DNA from: Rapana venosa
Taxonomy: Eukaryota > Mollusca > Gastropoda > Neogastropoda > Muricidae
Assembly: GCA_028751875.1 (NCBI GenBank)
Contig: CM054145.1
Location: forward strand, 976,329-1,040,328
Direction: 5' to 3'
Length of the DNA stretch: 64,000 nucleotides
How positions within the stretch are numbered: the stretch's first letter is position 1; each line of letters begins with the position of its first letter. Under the pieces are notes generated by a model. It was not told the DNA's origin. It ran no database searches and saw nothing but the letters and a program-made list of their open reading frames with translations. A program made the translations under genes and the position numbers. Shown here piece after piece: positions 55,506 through 64,000 of the stretch.

Positions 55506-56400
55506 TTCTTCTTTTTGCATTCATGGATTTCATCATGCACTGTACTGTAAAGAATGTTCCGAAATAGTTTTAAAACAGCAATGAATATACTCATGTTGTA
55601 AATATGTATCTTCTCTTTACACAAACATCTTTTTCAGGTGTCTTTTTTGTGACTTGTTCTGCGGTGTTAGGTATTTGGTGATAAAACTGATGTAGGCAAC
55701 GGTGGAGTGTGGCCTGTGAATGTCATCAGGAGATTGCGGCCAGTGATCTCCTTCATTGGTGAAGTCATTGGCAGTTAACCTGCAACATTATCAATTTTGT
55801 AAAAAAGAAAAAAAAAAAAAAAAAAAAAAAAGAAAAACCCAAACAAACGAACAAACACCGAAAACAACAAGAGGATATCTGCGGATAGTTGATTCAGCTA
55901 GTGTGAACCAACATGAATTTCTCCTCAAGGACTGATCTTACAGTGCTGAAAAAAAAAGATTTTGAGAAAACCCCACCGCAAAGCAAAATGACACCTCCAG
56001 AAAGAATAGTATCTTTCGTTTATGAATTATGTACATCTTAACATGTCAGAAAATGCTTCATACAGTACATTTTGTGGGCATTTTGACATTTTGATTGTGG
56101 TTTCCTTCAGGTTATAGTGATGAAGGTTTGTGTGTGTGTGTGGGGTATTCTTATAATGATGTGCGTGTGTTCATATTGATAATGTGGTGGGCATGTGTGT
56201 GAATACATTTTTCTTGAGTACTTTATATGCTGGAATGAATTATATTAGCACAGTGCAATGAGCTGTTAAGATTTTGCACTAGACAAGCCTGTCTCTGTGT
56301 TATGATTACTGTTTAAAATCTTTCTTTTTTGATCAGTTAGATTATTCCCTTTCCAGTGTGGACTGGGTAATTTTCCCTTGTAGCTCTTACTCCAACAGGG
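55506..56400. other. Unique sequence with a poly(A) tract
   Basis: An A-run of about 25 (55806-55830) follows TTATCAATTTTGTAAAAAAG. It could be a retroposed tail or simply low complexity. Nothing else is recognised. Confidence 0.4.
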
Positions 56401-56404
56401 TTAT

Positions 56405-56640
56405 TTCCTTCTTAGCGTGTGACCAGCTGGCTACCCCCCTCTAGCAGCTGATTGACAGGGCTGTGCCCGGCCCTCCCCCTCTAGCAGCTGACTGACAGGG
56501 CTGTGCATTAGCGTGTGACCAGCTGGCTACCCCCCTCTAGCAGCTGATTGACAGGGCTGTGCCCGGCCCTCCCCCTCTAGCAGCTGATTGACAGGGCTGT
56601 GCCCGGCCCTCCCCCTCTAGCAGCTGTTGATGGGTTGCCC
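56405..56640. repeat. Minisatellite around CTCTAGCAGCTGATTGACAG
   Basis: Units of about 46 bp (CTCTAGCAGCTGATTGACAG, GGCTGTGCCCGGCCCTCCCC) nested in a longer repeat starting TGTGACCAGCTGGCTACCCC. Confidence 0.9.
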
Positions 56641-56689
56641 CACTAACTGGGCTGTGCCCCTGTAGCTGGCCAGTATTTGGTCTAAGACC

Positions 56690-56934
56690 CCCACCCCCCC
56701 CCCCCCCCTTTTTCCCACCTGTAGTTGACAAGTGACATAGTTAGATATCGGATGTTCTGATGTTGAGGTCCTTGGTCTCTGACCCCCCACCCTGTAGTTG
56801 ACAAGTGACAGAGTTAGATATCGGATGTTCTGATGTTGAGGTCCTTGGTCTCTGACCCCCCCCCCACCCTGTAGTTGACAAGTGACAGCAGAGTTAGATA
56901 TCGGATGTTCTGATGTTGAGGTCCTTGGTCTCTG

Positions 56935-56974
<40 letters not shown>

Positions 56975-56990
56975 ACCTCCCTTTTATTTT
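56690..56990. repeat. ~72-bp minisatellite with C-runs of increasing length
   Basis: Three units with CTGTAGTTGACAAGTGACAG, GTTAGATATCGGATGTTCTG and GGTCCTTGGTCTCTGA, each followed by a C-run. The last C-run is about 36 bases. Confidence 0.92.
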
Positions 56991-57865
56991 TCTCTTTAGT
57001 TGGCATTTGATTGGGTTAGATATCCAATGTTGTGATATGCAGGGTTTTTTCCTATTGTCTCTGACCTCCCTCTCCTCCCCTGTGCTACTTCATATTGCTG
57101 TAATTAGAAGCCGGACGCGTTGGTGTTCAGTGGATTATGTTCACTCTTTTTGATTTGTTGGTATACTGCTCAGGCTGCTCTGGTTTTTTGTTGTTTTTGT
57201 TTTGGTGCAATTTTCTCCTTTTTCCATTGTTGTTTATTTGAGTTATATATCTTTTAAGAAAAGCATTCCTGTGTTGATTATGTTGTTGTTGTTTTTAGCA
57301 GTGAAGTGTTCAGAGTGTGTGTAAAGGATGTGCTTACTGTGGTCCTGACACAGTGGTGTTGCTTCATTGTCCTGAATTACCTAATACATGGCCTGTGATT
57401 TGATTTGTTGTTGTCTTGTTGTATCACTCTGTGTGTTTGGTTTGGTTTTTTTTTTTTTTGTCTGTTGTTGTGTCACATAACACCTTTGGTTATTTTTGTG
57501 TGTGTCATGTGTTCCTGTAGTTTTTGTGGGTTTTTTGGTGTCGTGTCATCTGTGGTTATTTTTATCTTTTGAGTCATGTGTCATCTGTGGTTATTTTATC
57601 TTTCTAGTCATGTGTCATCTGTGGTTATTTTTATCTGTTGAGTCATGTGTTATCTGTGATTATTTTAATCTGTTGTATCATCTTTGGTTATTTTCATCTT
57701 TTATGTAAAAGCTGTGTTTATTTGCACTTTGAACGATAATTATTTCTGTGAAATCAGTGGTCAGATTCAGCCAAAACTATCCAAATATCCGGGGGTCACC
57801 AAGATATTATATATTTAGCCAATCACACTTTAGCTGCTAAAAAATAGGCAGAAAACAGTTGCATG
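56991..57865. other. T-rich sequence with a short ~33-bp repeat
   Basis: 57540-57700 holds about four units with GTCATGTGTCATCTGTGGTT. Elsewhere nothing is recognised. Confidence 0.6.
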
Positions 57866-57968
57866 TGTGCACACACACATGCACAAACACACTCACACAC
57901 ATGCACACACACACCCATGCACACATTCATATGCACACACCCATGCACACACACATATGCACATGTGT

Positions 57969-58010
<42 letters not shown>

Positions 58011-58012
58011 CG
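57866..58012. repeat. CA microsatellite with ATGCA interruptions
   Basis: (CA)n interrupted by regular ATGCACACA motifs, then a pure CA run. Confidence 0.93.
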
Positions 58013-58095
58013 TGACAAAATGAGTTACATTGTACCTGACCCACTTTTCTGCTAGTGGTGATTTTAGGCAGGTGGGGGTCAGGTTGTCAGTTTTG

Positions 58096-58800
58096 AGATA
58101 TAGATTGATTATAGAACTATAACTAGTATAAGCTTTCTTAGATACAGATTGATTATAGAACTATAACTAGTATAAGCTTTCTTAGATACAGATTGATTAT
58201 AGAACTATAACTAGTATAAGCTTTCTTAGATATAGATTGATTATAGAACTATAACTAGTATAAGCTTTCTTAGATATAGATTGATTATAGAACTATAACT
58301 AGTATAAGCTTTCTTAGATATAGATTGATTATAGAACTATAACTAGTATAAGCTTTCTTAGATATAGATTGATTATAGAACTATAACTAGTATAAGCTTT
58401 CTTAGATACAGATTGATTATAGAACTATAACTAGTATAAGCTTTCTTAGATATAGATTGATTATAGGACTATAACTAGTATAAGCTTTCTTAGGTACAGA
58501 TTGATTATAGAACTATAACTAGTATAAGCTTTCTTAGGTACAGATTGATTATAGAACTATAACTAGTATAAGCTTTCTTAGATAGAGATTGATTATAGAA
58601 CTATAACTAGTATAAGCTTTCTTAGGTACAGATTGATTATAGAACTATAACTAGTATAAGCTTTCTTAGATATAGATTGATTATAGAACTATAACTAGTA
58701 TAAGCTTTCTTAGGTACAGATTGATTATAGAACTATAACTAGTATAAGCTTTCTTAGATATAGATTGATTATAAAACTATAACTAGTATAAGCTTTCTTC
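58096..58800. repeat. 44-bp minisatellite
   Basis: Sixteen units with AGATTGATTATAGAACTATA, ACTAGTATAAGCTTTCTTAG. Very homogeneous. It is directly followed by a short CCCTAA tract. Confidence 0.96.
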
Positions 58801-58833
58801 TAGCTTGTACAGAATTTTCTTTCCTCTTAAATC

Positions 58834-58860
58834 TAACCCTAACCCTAACCCTAACCCTAT
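58834..58860 (-). repeat. Interstitial telomere-type repeat
   Basis: Four tandem CCCTAA motifs on the + strand, opposite in orientation to the terminal telomere at 63611-64000. Confidence 0.85.
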
Positions 58861-59180
58861 CCTGACCACCTCTTATGATGCAAAATTTGTCATTTTTTCA
58901 TTTTGTCACATCTCAGAGTCTTTGTAATAACTTTTCTTACAATTTTCCAATTTTCATCTATTTTAAATATTAAATATCTTTTTGACAAAAAAATCTATTG
59001 CAGATTGATCGCATGTTAACAGGTAAAATTTACATTTAGTGCAAAATGACTTATTATTAAAAATTTTGAGGTGACATCCCCGATATGACTTCTGTGGTCA
59101 GTGGGGCTGTAGACAAGAAGAGTGGAGTGGAGTGGAGTGGATTGGTCTCATTATGTGGTAGAGGGTCACAAATTTGTAGG
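58861..59180. other. Unassigned A/T-rich sequence
   Basis: There is a short GTGGA repeat at 59122-59142. Nothing else is seen. Confidence 0.5.
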
Positions 59181-59182
59181 TC

Positions 59183-59450
59183 TGTGAGGACATTTCCTGT
59201 TGTTCTGTGAGGTCATATTATGTTGTTCTGTAAGGTCATTTCCTGTTGTTCTGTGAGGTCATATTCTGTTCTGTAAGGTCATTTCCTGTTGTTCTGTGAG
59301 GTCATATTCTGTTCTGTAAGGTCATTGCCTGTTGTTCTGTTCATATTCTGTTGTTCTGTGAGGTCATATTTTGTTGTTCTGTAAGGTCATATTCTGTTGT
59401 TCTGTAAGGTCAAATTCTGTTCTGTAAGGTCATATTCTGTTGTTGTCAAA
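59183..59450. repeat. ~22-29-bp minisatellite
   Basis: About 11 units around TTCTGTGAGGTCATATTCTG or TTCTGTAAGGTCATTTCCTG. Confidence 0.88.
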
Positions 59451-59941
59451 TTCAGTGTGCTGTGAGGGAATTGTCTATGATCAGCTAGTTCATGTACACA
59501 GTGCTGACGACGATTACCCTCGGTAAGGTCAGTCCATGTTGTTGTGGGAGGTGGATGCTTGTGATGGACAAGACGATTGTGTATATATATAGTGATGACA
59601 ATGCTTACTTGTGCAATGCATCAGCACTAGCAGTGACTGCACTGGGAAATCCACTTTTGTTTTATGCAGTGTAGATATTTAGAGGGGTAATCATATTTAT
59701 TGGTGCAAATGATCCAATTTTGTTTGTTTTCTTCAGTGTGTATATACGACAATGGAAAGATTAATGTGATTTTACCAAGAAATCCTTCCGAAGGATGGAT
59801 GAAAGGAGAGGAATGAGTGCTTTTGATTGCCATGTGATTGTGTTGCTGATCTCTGTGTGTGGACATTGAAGTTAGTAACATAACAAACGCTGTGAAATCC
59901 ATGGAGTACTGTGTGCACTTCTTGTTTTTGTCATACAGTAT

Positions 59942-59947
59942 AATAAA
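59942..59947 (+). promoter_or_regulatory. Candidate poly(A) signal
   Basis: AATAAA in a non-repetitive stretch about 9.5 kb after the TMEM181 stop codon. A GT-rich stretch follows about 30 bases later. There is no transcript evidence. Confidence 0.25.
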
Positions 59948-60346
59948 CAAATGTAGCTGTACAAACCATGTTTAAAAATGGGATGTGTTGACCCAAGTAA
60001 ATTCAATGATTTTAAGACTTCTGCAGTGACAGATGAAAAGACGATGCAGTACTCATTGTTCCTTTTCCAGACAATGTGAAAGTGAAGTGTGTGAAAGAAC
60101 GAAGGTGGCCGTTTTTAGGCCAGGATATTGAAGGGAATGAGATGACAGGCGAGTTCAGTCAACTTCAACACGGGAAGCCATTGGTAGTCAGTGACTGACA
60201 GACAGACAGACAGACAGACAGACAAGTAGTTCTCTGCTTGCTTTGATGCACACTTACGTTTGCATCATCTTCCAAACAGTTTGGTGTTGTGTGACGTAGT
60301 TAACAGAGATCTGAAATCATGGCATTTTTATATAATGATATTCATG

Positions 60347-60352
60347 AATAAA
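60347..60352 (+). promoter_or_regulatory. Candidate poly(A) signal with GT-rich downstream element
   Basis: AATAAA followed within about 20 bases by GTGTGGGTGTGTTCATG, a typical GU-rich downstream element. It could end a long TMEM181 3' UTR or another transcript. No other gene is seen between the TMEM181 stop and this site. Confidence 0.35.
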
Positions 60353-60447
60353 GTGAAGACTCTCACTGTGTGGGTGTGTTCATGTTGATGTCGTGCTCTG
60401 GCTGCAGATCATGCTTGCTTTCTTTTTCTCTAGGATGCAGTAAACCT

Positions 60448-60621
<174 letters not shown>

Positions 60622-60954
60622 GAAAATAAACGCAACCCCCCAAGAAAAAAATAGTTCAAAGCAAGAAGTAAAAATGCATGTTACACCTTATGATCACATC
60701 AACTGGGTTTGTTTGTGAGAGTATATGTGTGTGTGTATGCTCGCTCACGCGCGTGCCCACCAAATTCTTCTGTTCATACTTTCATGCTCTTTTCTTTTCT
60801 TCATCTCTAATACTTGTTTAAATGGATGTGAACAATTTTCCCGTAATTCCTGTTCAGGTTAAGGGCTAGATGTGCGAAAGAATGGCAGTGCTTCTTTGTC
60901 TCTTGCTGTTAGAACTAAAGTGTGTTAACCTCAAGTATGAATTTTAGCCAGGCA

Positions 60955-61413
60955 GCCAGCTGTGGATCAGGGGTCTAGAGGTAACACACCTGCCTAGAAA
61001 AGCAAAAAGTCCAAGTTCAGTGTGTGGTGGTTTGATCAGATCCCCGTTTGTACGTGAAACTTGTCCACCATCCTCTAGACCGTGAGTAGTGGTCTGAGTG
61101 CGTCTTTTGGATGAGACGAGAAACGGAGGTCTTATGTGTAACATGCCTTTAGCACACATAAAAGAGCCCACAGCAACAAGAGAGTTGTCCCTGCCCCCCC
61201 CCCCCCCAAAACCCCCCCCCCCCCAAAAAAAAAACCCCACAACAACAAACCACCACCAAACAAACCAAACCCAAAACAACACACACAACAACAACAACAA
61301 AAACAACTGTACCTGGCAAAATTATGTACTCTGCTAAGAAAACAAATACATAATAATGCAGTCAGGAAAAAAAAAAAAGGTGGCGCTGCTCTTGTGGCAG
61401 TATACTCTCCCTG
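60955..61413 (+). mobile_element. Composite SINE, family D
   Basis: The head has GGGGTCTAGAGGTAACACAC (tRNA-like box A region). The body has TTGGATGAGACGAGAAACGG, ATGCCTTTAGCACACATAAA and CCCACAGCAACAAGAGAGTT. After a C/A-rich insertion it resumes ACCTGGCAAAATTATGTA, an A-run, and GTGGCGCTGCTCTTGTGGCA with CTCTCCCTGG. The usual GGAGAGC...AATTTCAC ending is lost at the junction with the LINE. Confidence 0.7.
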
Positions 61414-62405
61414 GAAAAAGCTGTTGATAGAGTACCCAGAAAGGCAATCCAATGGGCCTTGAGGAAACAAGGTGTACCGAAGCACACCATCGCAATGGTT
61501 ATGACTTTATACAAGAACTCCAGATCAAAAGTGAAAACTATAATTGGGACATCAGAAAGCTTTGAGATAAAAGTAGGAGTGCACCAAGGATCCGCATTGA
61601 GCCATCTGCTCTTTATCCTCGTGATGAATGAAATATCCAAGGAAGTGGAGAGGCCAGAAGAGATCTGGGAACTGCTGTATGCTGATGACTTAGTACTGGT
61701 AGCTGAGAACAGTGATGACGCTACTCAAAGATTTGGCAAATGGAAACAGAGATTAGAACGCAGAGGAATGAAGGTGAATGTTGACAAGACCAAAGCAATG
61801 ACAGTTGGAAAAGATCGCAGAACACATAGAGAGCAAGGCAAATACCCGTGCGGTGTCTGCCACAAAGGTGTAGGGAACAATTCGATCAAATGCTCTGTCA
61901 ATATTGGTGTCACAAAAGATGCTCAAAGCTCAAAAGTCTGAAGAAGGAGGACGGAGTATTTGTCTGCCCCAGTTGTATGAATAAGAAGGGTGAAGACAAT
62001 ACCGATGCAGGAAAGAAGGAGGTAGAATTCGAACAAAGGAAGATAGAAGTGGTAGACGAATTCTGCTACCTAGGAGAGATGATGAGCTGCAAAGCAAAAT
62101 CTGAGTTAGCTGTCAGAACCAGGATTGCGAGTGCTTGGAAGAAATAGAAAGAATTGGCAAGTCTGCTCGGAAATCAGAAAATCCCACTGGAGAGACGCTG
62201 TCTGATATACAAGGCCCGCATTAGACCTGTTCTCCTGTATGGTTCGGAGACGTGGGTTTTCACAAAAATCGTCGAACGTTTCTTGAAGAGCTGTGAAAAC
62301 CGAATGCTATGCTACATGACAAAGATCAAATGGGAAGACAGGATTACGAATGAAGAACTATGGAAAATGTGCAAAGTTGATGATCTGAAGTCTGTAGCTA
62401 GTAGT
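61414..62405 (+). pseudogene. Non-LTR retrotransposon reverse transcriptase fragment (broken)
   Basis: It opens EKAVDRVPRKAIQWALRK, then GVHQGSALSHLLFILVMNEI (consensus QGSALSP has H for P) and LLYADDLVLVAEN with the catalytic YADD at 61678-61689. A Cys-rich knuckle follows (YPCGVCHKGVGNNSIKC). The frame shifts near 61905 and resumes YWCHKRCSKLKS and VCPSCM, then EVVDEFCYLGEMMS. A TAG stop lies at 62145, after which ARIRPVLLYGSETWVFTK continues. The N-terminal endonuclease and first RT motifs are missing, and the end is cut off by a minisatellite. It is inactive as it stands. Confidence 0.88.
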
Positions 62406-62408
62406 AAC

Positions 62409-63505
62409 AGACAAAACTACACACAACAAAACTACACACAACAGAACTGCACACAACAGAACTACACACAACAGAACTACACACAACAGAACTGCACACA
62501 ACAAAACTACACACAACAGAACTACACACAACAGAACGGCACACAACAAAACTGCACACAACAGAAACTACACACTACAGAACTACACACTACAGAACCA
62601 CACACTACAGATCTACACACAACAAAACTACACACTACAAAACTACACACAACAGAACTACACACAAGAAACCTACACAACAGAACTACATACTACAGAA
62701 ACTACACACTACAGAACCACACACACCAGAACCACACACACCAGAACCACACACACCAGAACTACACACAACAGAACTACACACAACAGAACTACACACA
62801 ATATAACTAACACACACACAGAACTACATACAACAGAACTCCACGCAACAGAACTTCACGCAACAAAACTACACACAACAGAACTACACACAACAGAACT
62901 ACACACAACAGAACTACACACAACAGAACTACACCAACAGAACAACACACAACAAAACTACACACAACAGAACTACACACAACAAAACTACACACTACAA
63001 AACTACACACAACAAAACTACACACAACAAAAACTACACAACAAAAACTACACACAATAAACTACACACAACAGAACTACATACAACAGAACTCCACGCA
63101 ACAGAACTTCACGCAACAAAACTACACACAACAGAACTACACACAACAGAACTACACACAAAGAACTACACACAACAGAACAACACACAACAAAACTACA
63201 CACAACAGAACTACACACAACAAAACTACACACTACAAAACTACACACAACAAAACTACACACAACAAAACTACACAACAGAACTACACACAACAAAACT
63301 ACACACAACAGAACTACACACAAAAAAACCTACACACAACAGAACTACACAAACAAAACTACACACAACAGAACTACACACAACAAAACTACACACAACA
63401 AAACCACACACAACAAAACTACGCACAACAAAACTATGCACTACAGAACTACACACAACAGAACTACACACAACAGAACTACACAACAGAACTACAAAAT
63501 TACAA
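62409..63505. repeat. 15-bp minisatellite with higher-order structure
   Basis: More than 65 units of AACTACACACAACAG and close variants (AACAAAACTACACACAAC, ACCACACACACCAG). The segment with CTCCACGCAACAGAACTTCA occurs twice, at about 62838 and 63088, pointing to a block duplication of about 250 bp. The first units continue the LINE open frame. Confidence 0.95.
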
Positions 63506-63523
63506 GTCAGACTCCTACACTAC

Positions 63524-63610
63524 CGATAGAATGCAGAGGACCTTTCAGGATAAACAGCATCCCCAACTTCTGGAAATCATGTGCCCTTTTCTATCACTCC
63601 CTTTCTCCTC
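63524..63610 (-). mobile_element. Interspersed element F, truncated, next to the telomere
   Basis: GATAAACAGCATCCCCAACT, TCTGGAAATCATGTGCCC and TTTTCTATCACTCCCTTTCT parallel the reverse copy at 29615-29700. Telomere repeats start immediately after CTCCTCAC. Confidence 0.65.
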
Positions 63611-64000
63611 ACTTAGGGTTAGGGTTAAGGGTTAGGGGTTAGGGTTTAGGGTTTAGGGTTTAGGGTTAAGGATTAGGGTTAGGGTTTAGGGTGAGGGTTA
63701 GGGTTAGTGGTAGGGATAGGGGTAGGGGTAGGGTGAGCGTTAAGGGTAAGGGTTAGGGGTAGGGTTAGATTAGGGGTAGGGTTAGGTTAGGGGTAGGGGT
63801 TAGGGTTAGGGGGGAGGGTTAGGGGAGGGTAGGGGTTAGGGGTAGGGTGGGGTAAGGGGTAGGGTTAGGGTTGGGGTTAGGGGTTAGAGTTTATGGGTTA
63901 GGGTTGGAATTGGGGGTTAGGGGTTGGGGTTAAGGGGTAGGGTAGGATTGGGGATGGGGGTAGGGTTAGGGTAGGGGTAGGGTTAGGGTTAGTTAGGGTT
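63611..64000 (+). repeat. Telomere (TTAGGG)n with variants
   Basis: TTAGGG repeats to the end of the window with many variants (TTTAGGG, TTAGGGG, TTAAGGG, GGGGTAGGG). The G-rich strand runs 5' to 3' toward the right, as expected at a right chromosome end. The variants may be genuine proximal telomere variants or base-run errors. Whether the sequence continues beyond the window is unknown. Confidence 0.9.

Larger units (their letters stand above)
59451..60360. other. Unique sequence with poly(A) candidates
   Basis: Non-repetitive apart from a (GACA)n tract at 60197-60222. Two AATAAA motifs are listed separately. No coding domain is seen. Confidence 0.45.

Overview
This is a eukaryotic, metazoan subtelomeric window. 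The right end runs into TTAGGG-type telomere repeats, with the G-rich strand pointing outward. One multi-exon gene fills the middle of the window. tRNA-derived SINEs, LINE fragments and more than forty minisatellite or microsatellite arrays make up most of the rest. The SINE families (for example one whose 3' module reads GTGGCGCTGCTCTTGTGGC, then a CTCTCCC...GGGAGAG stem) look like those I associate with gastropod molluscs. The taxon is an inference from the repeats and from the vertebrate-like but divergent protein, not a proof.

The gene is a TMEM181 homologue on the + strand, with coding exons from 16630 to 50456. TMEM181 is a multipass membrane protein of the Wntless/GOST-like seven-transmembrane GOLD-domain class. 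I place 14 coding exons with matching splice phases. Exons 1-3, 5-10, 13 and 14 are clean, and exon 4 is weaker. Exon 11 lacks one base, and exon 12 carries several one-base frame switches while still spelling conserved family segments in the right order. The upstream end has a strong Kozak start and a perfect NRF1-type palindrome about 85-95 bp before the ATG. The 3' UTR probably runs several kilobases through tandem arrays; candidate poly(A) signals lie at 59942 and 60347.

Region by region: 1-1550 is clean minisatellite. About 1550-12590 is badly smeared sequence in which neighbouring bases have turned into homopolymers, and no gene can be read there. Its last 2.1 kb (10510-12590) is a noisy second copy of the clean sequence at 12590-14730, which suggests an untrimmed assembly overlap. 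12590-16500 is intergenic. 16500-50456 is the TMEM181 gene, with almost every intron occupied by tandem arrays, many of them touching a splice site. 50457-60350 is likely 3' UTR or downstream sequence with more arrays. 60955-62405 is a SINE followed by a broken LINE reverse transcriptase, which runs into a 15-bp minisatellite (62409-63505). 63520-63610 is a truncated interspersed element, and 63611-64000 is telomere.

The most unusual pattern is in the minisatellites. Several appear to have been seeded from exon-intron junctions of this gene. In intron 10 about 13 extra copies of the exon 11 acceptor plus the first ~29 coding bases stand in tandem upstream of the real exon. Introns 2, 4, 7 and 8 show weaker versions of the same thing. 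I saw no CRISPR, operon, viral or bacterial features.
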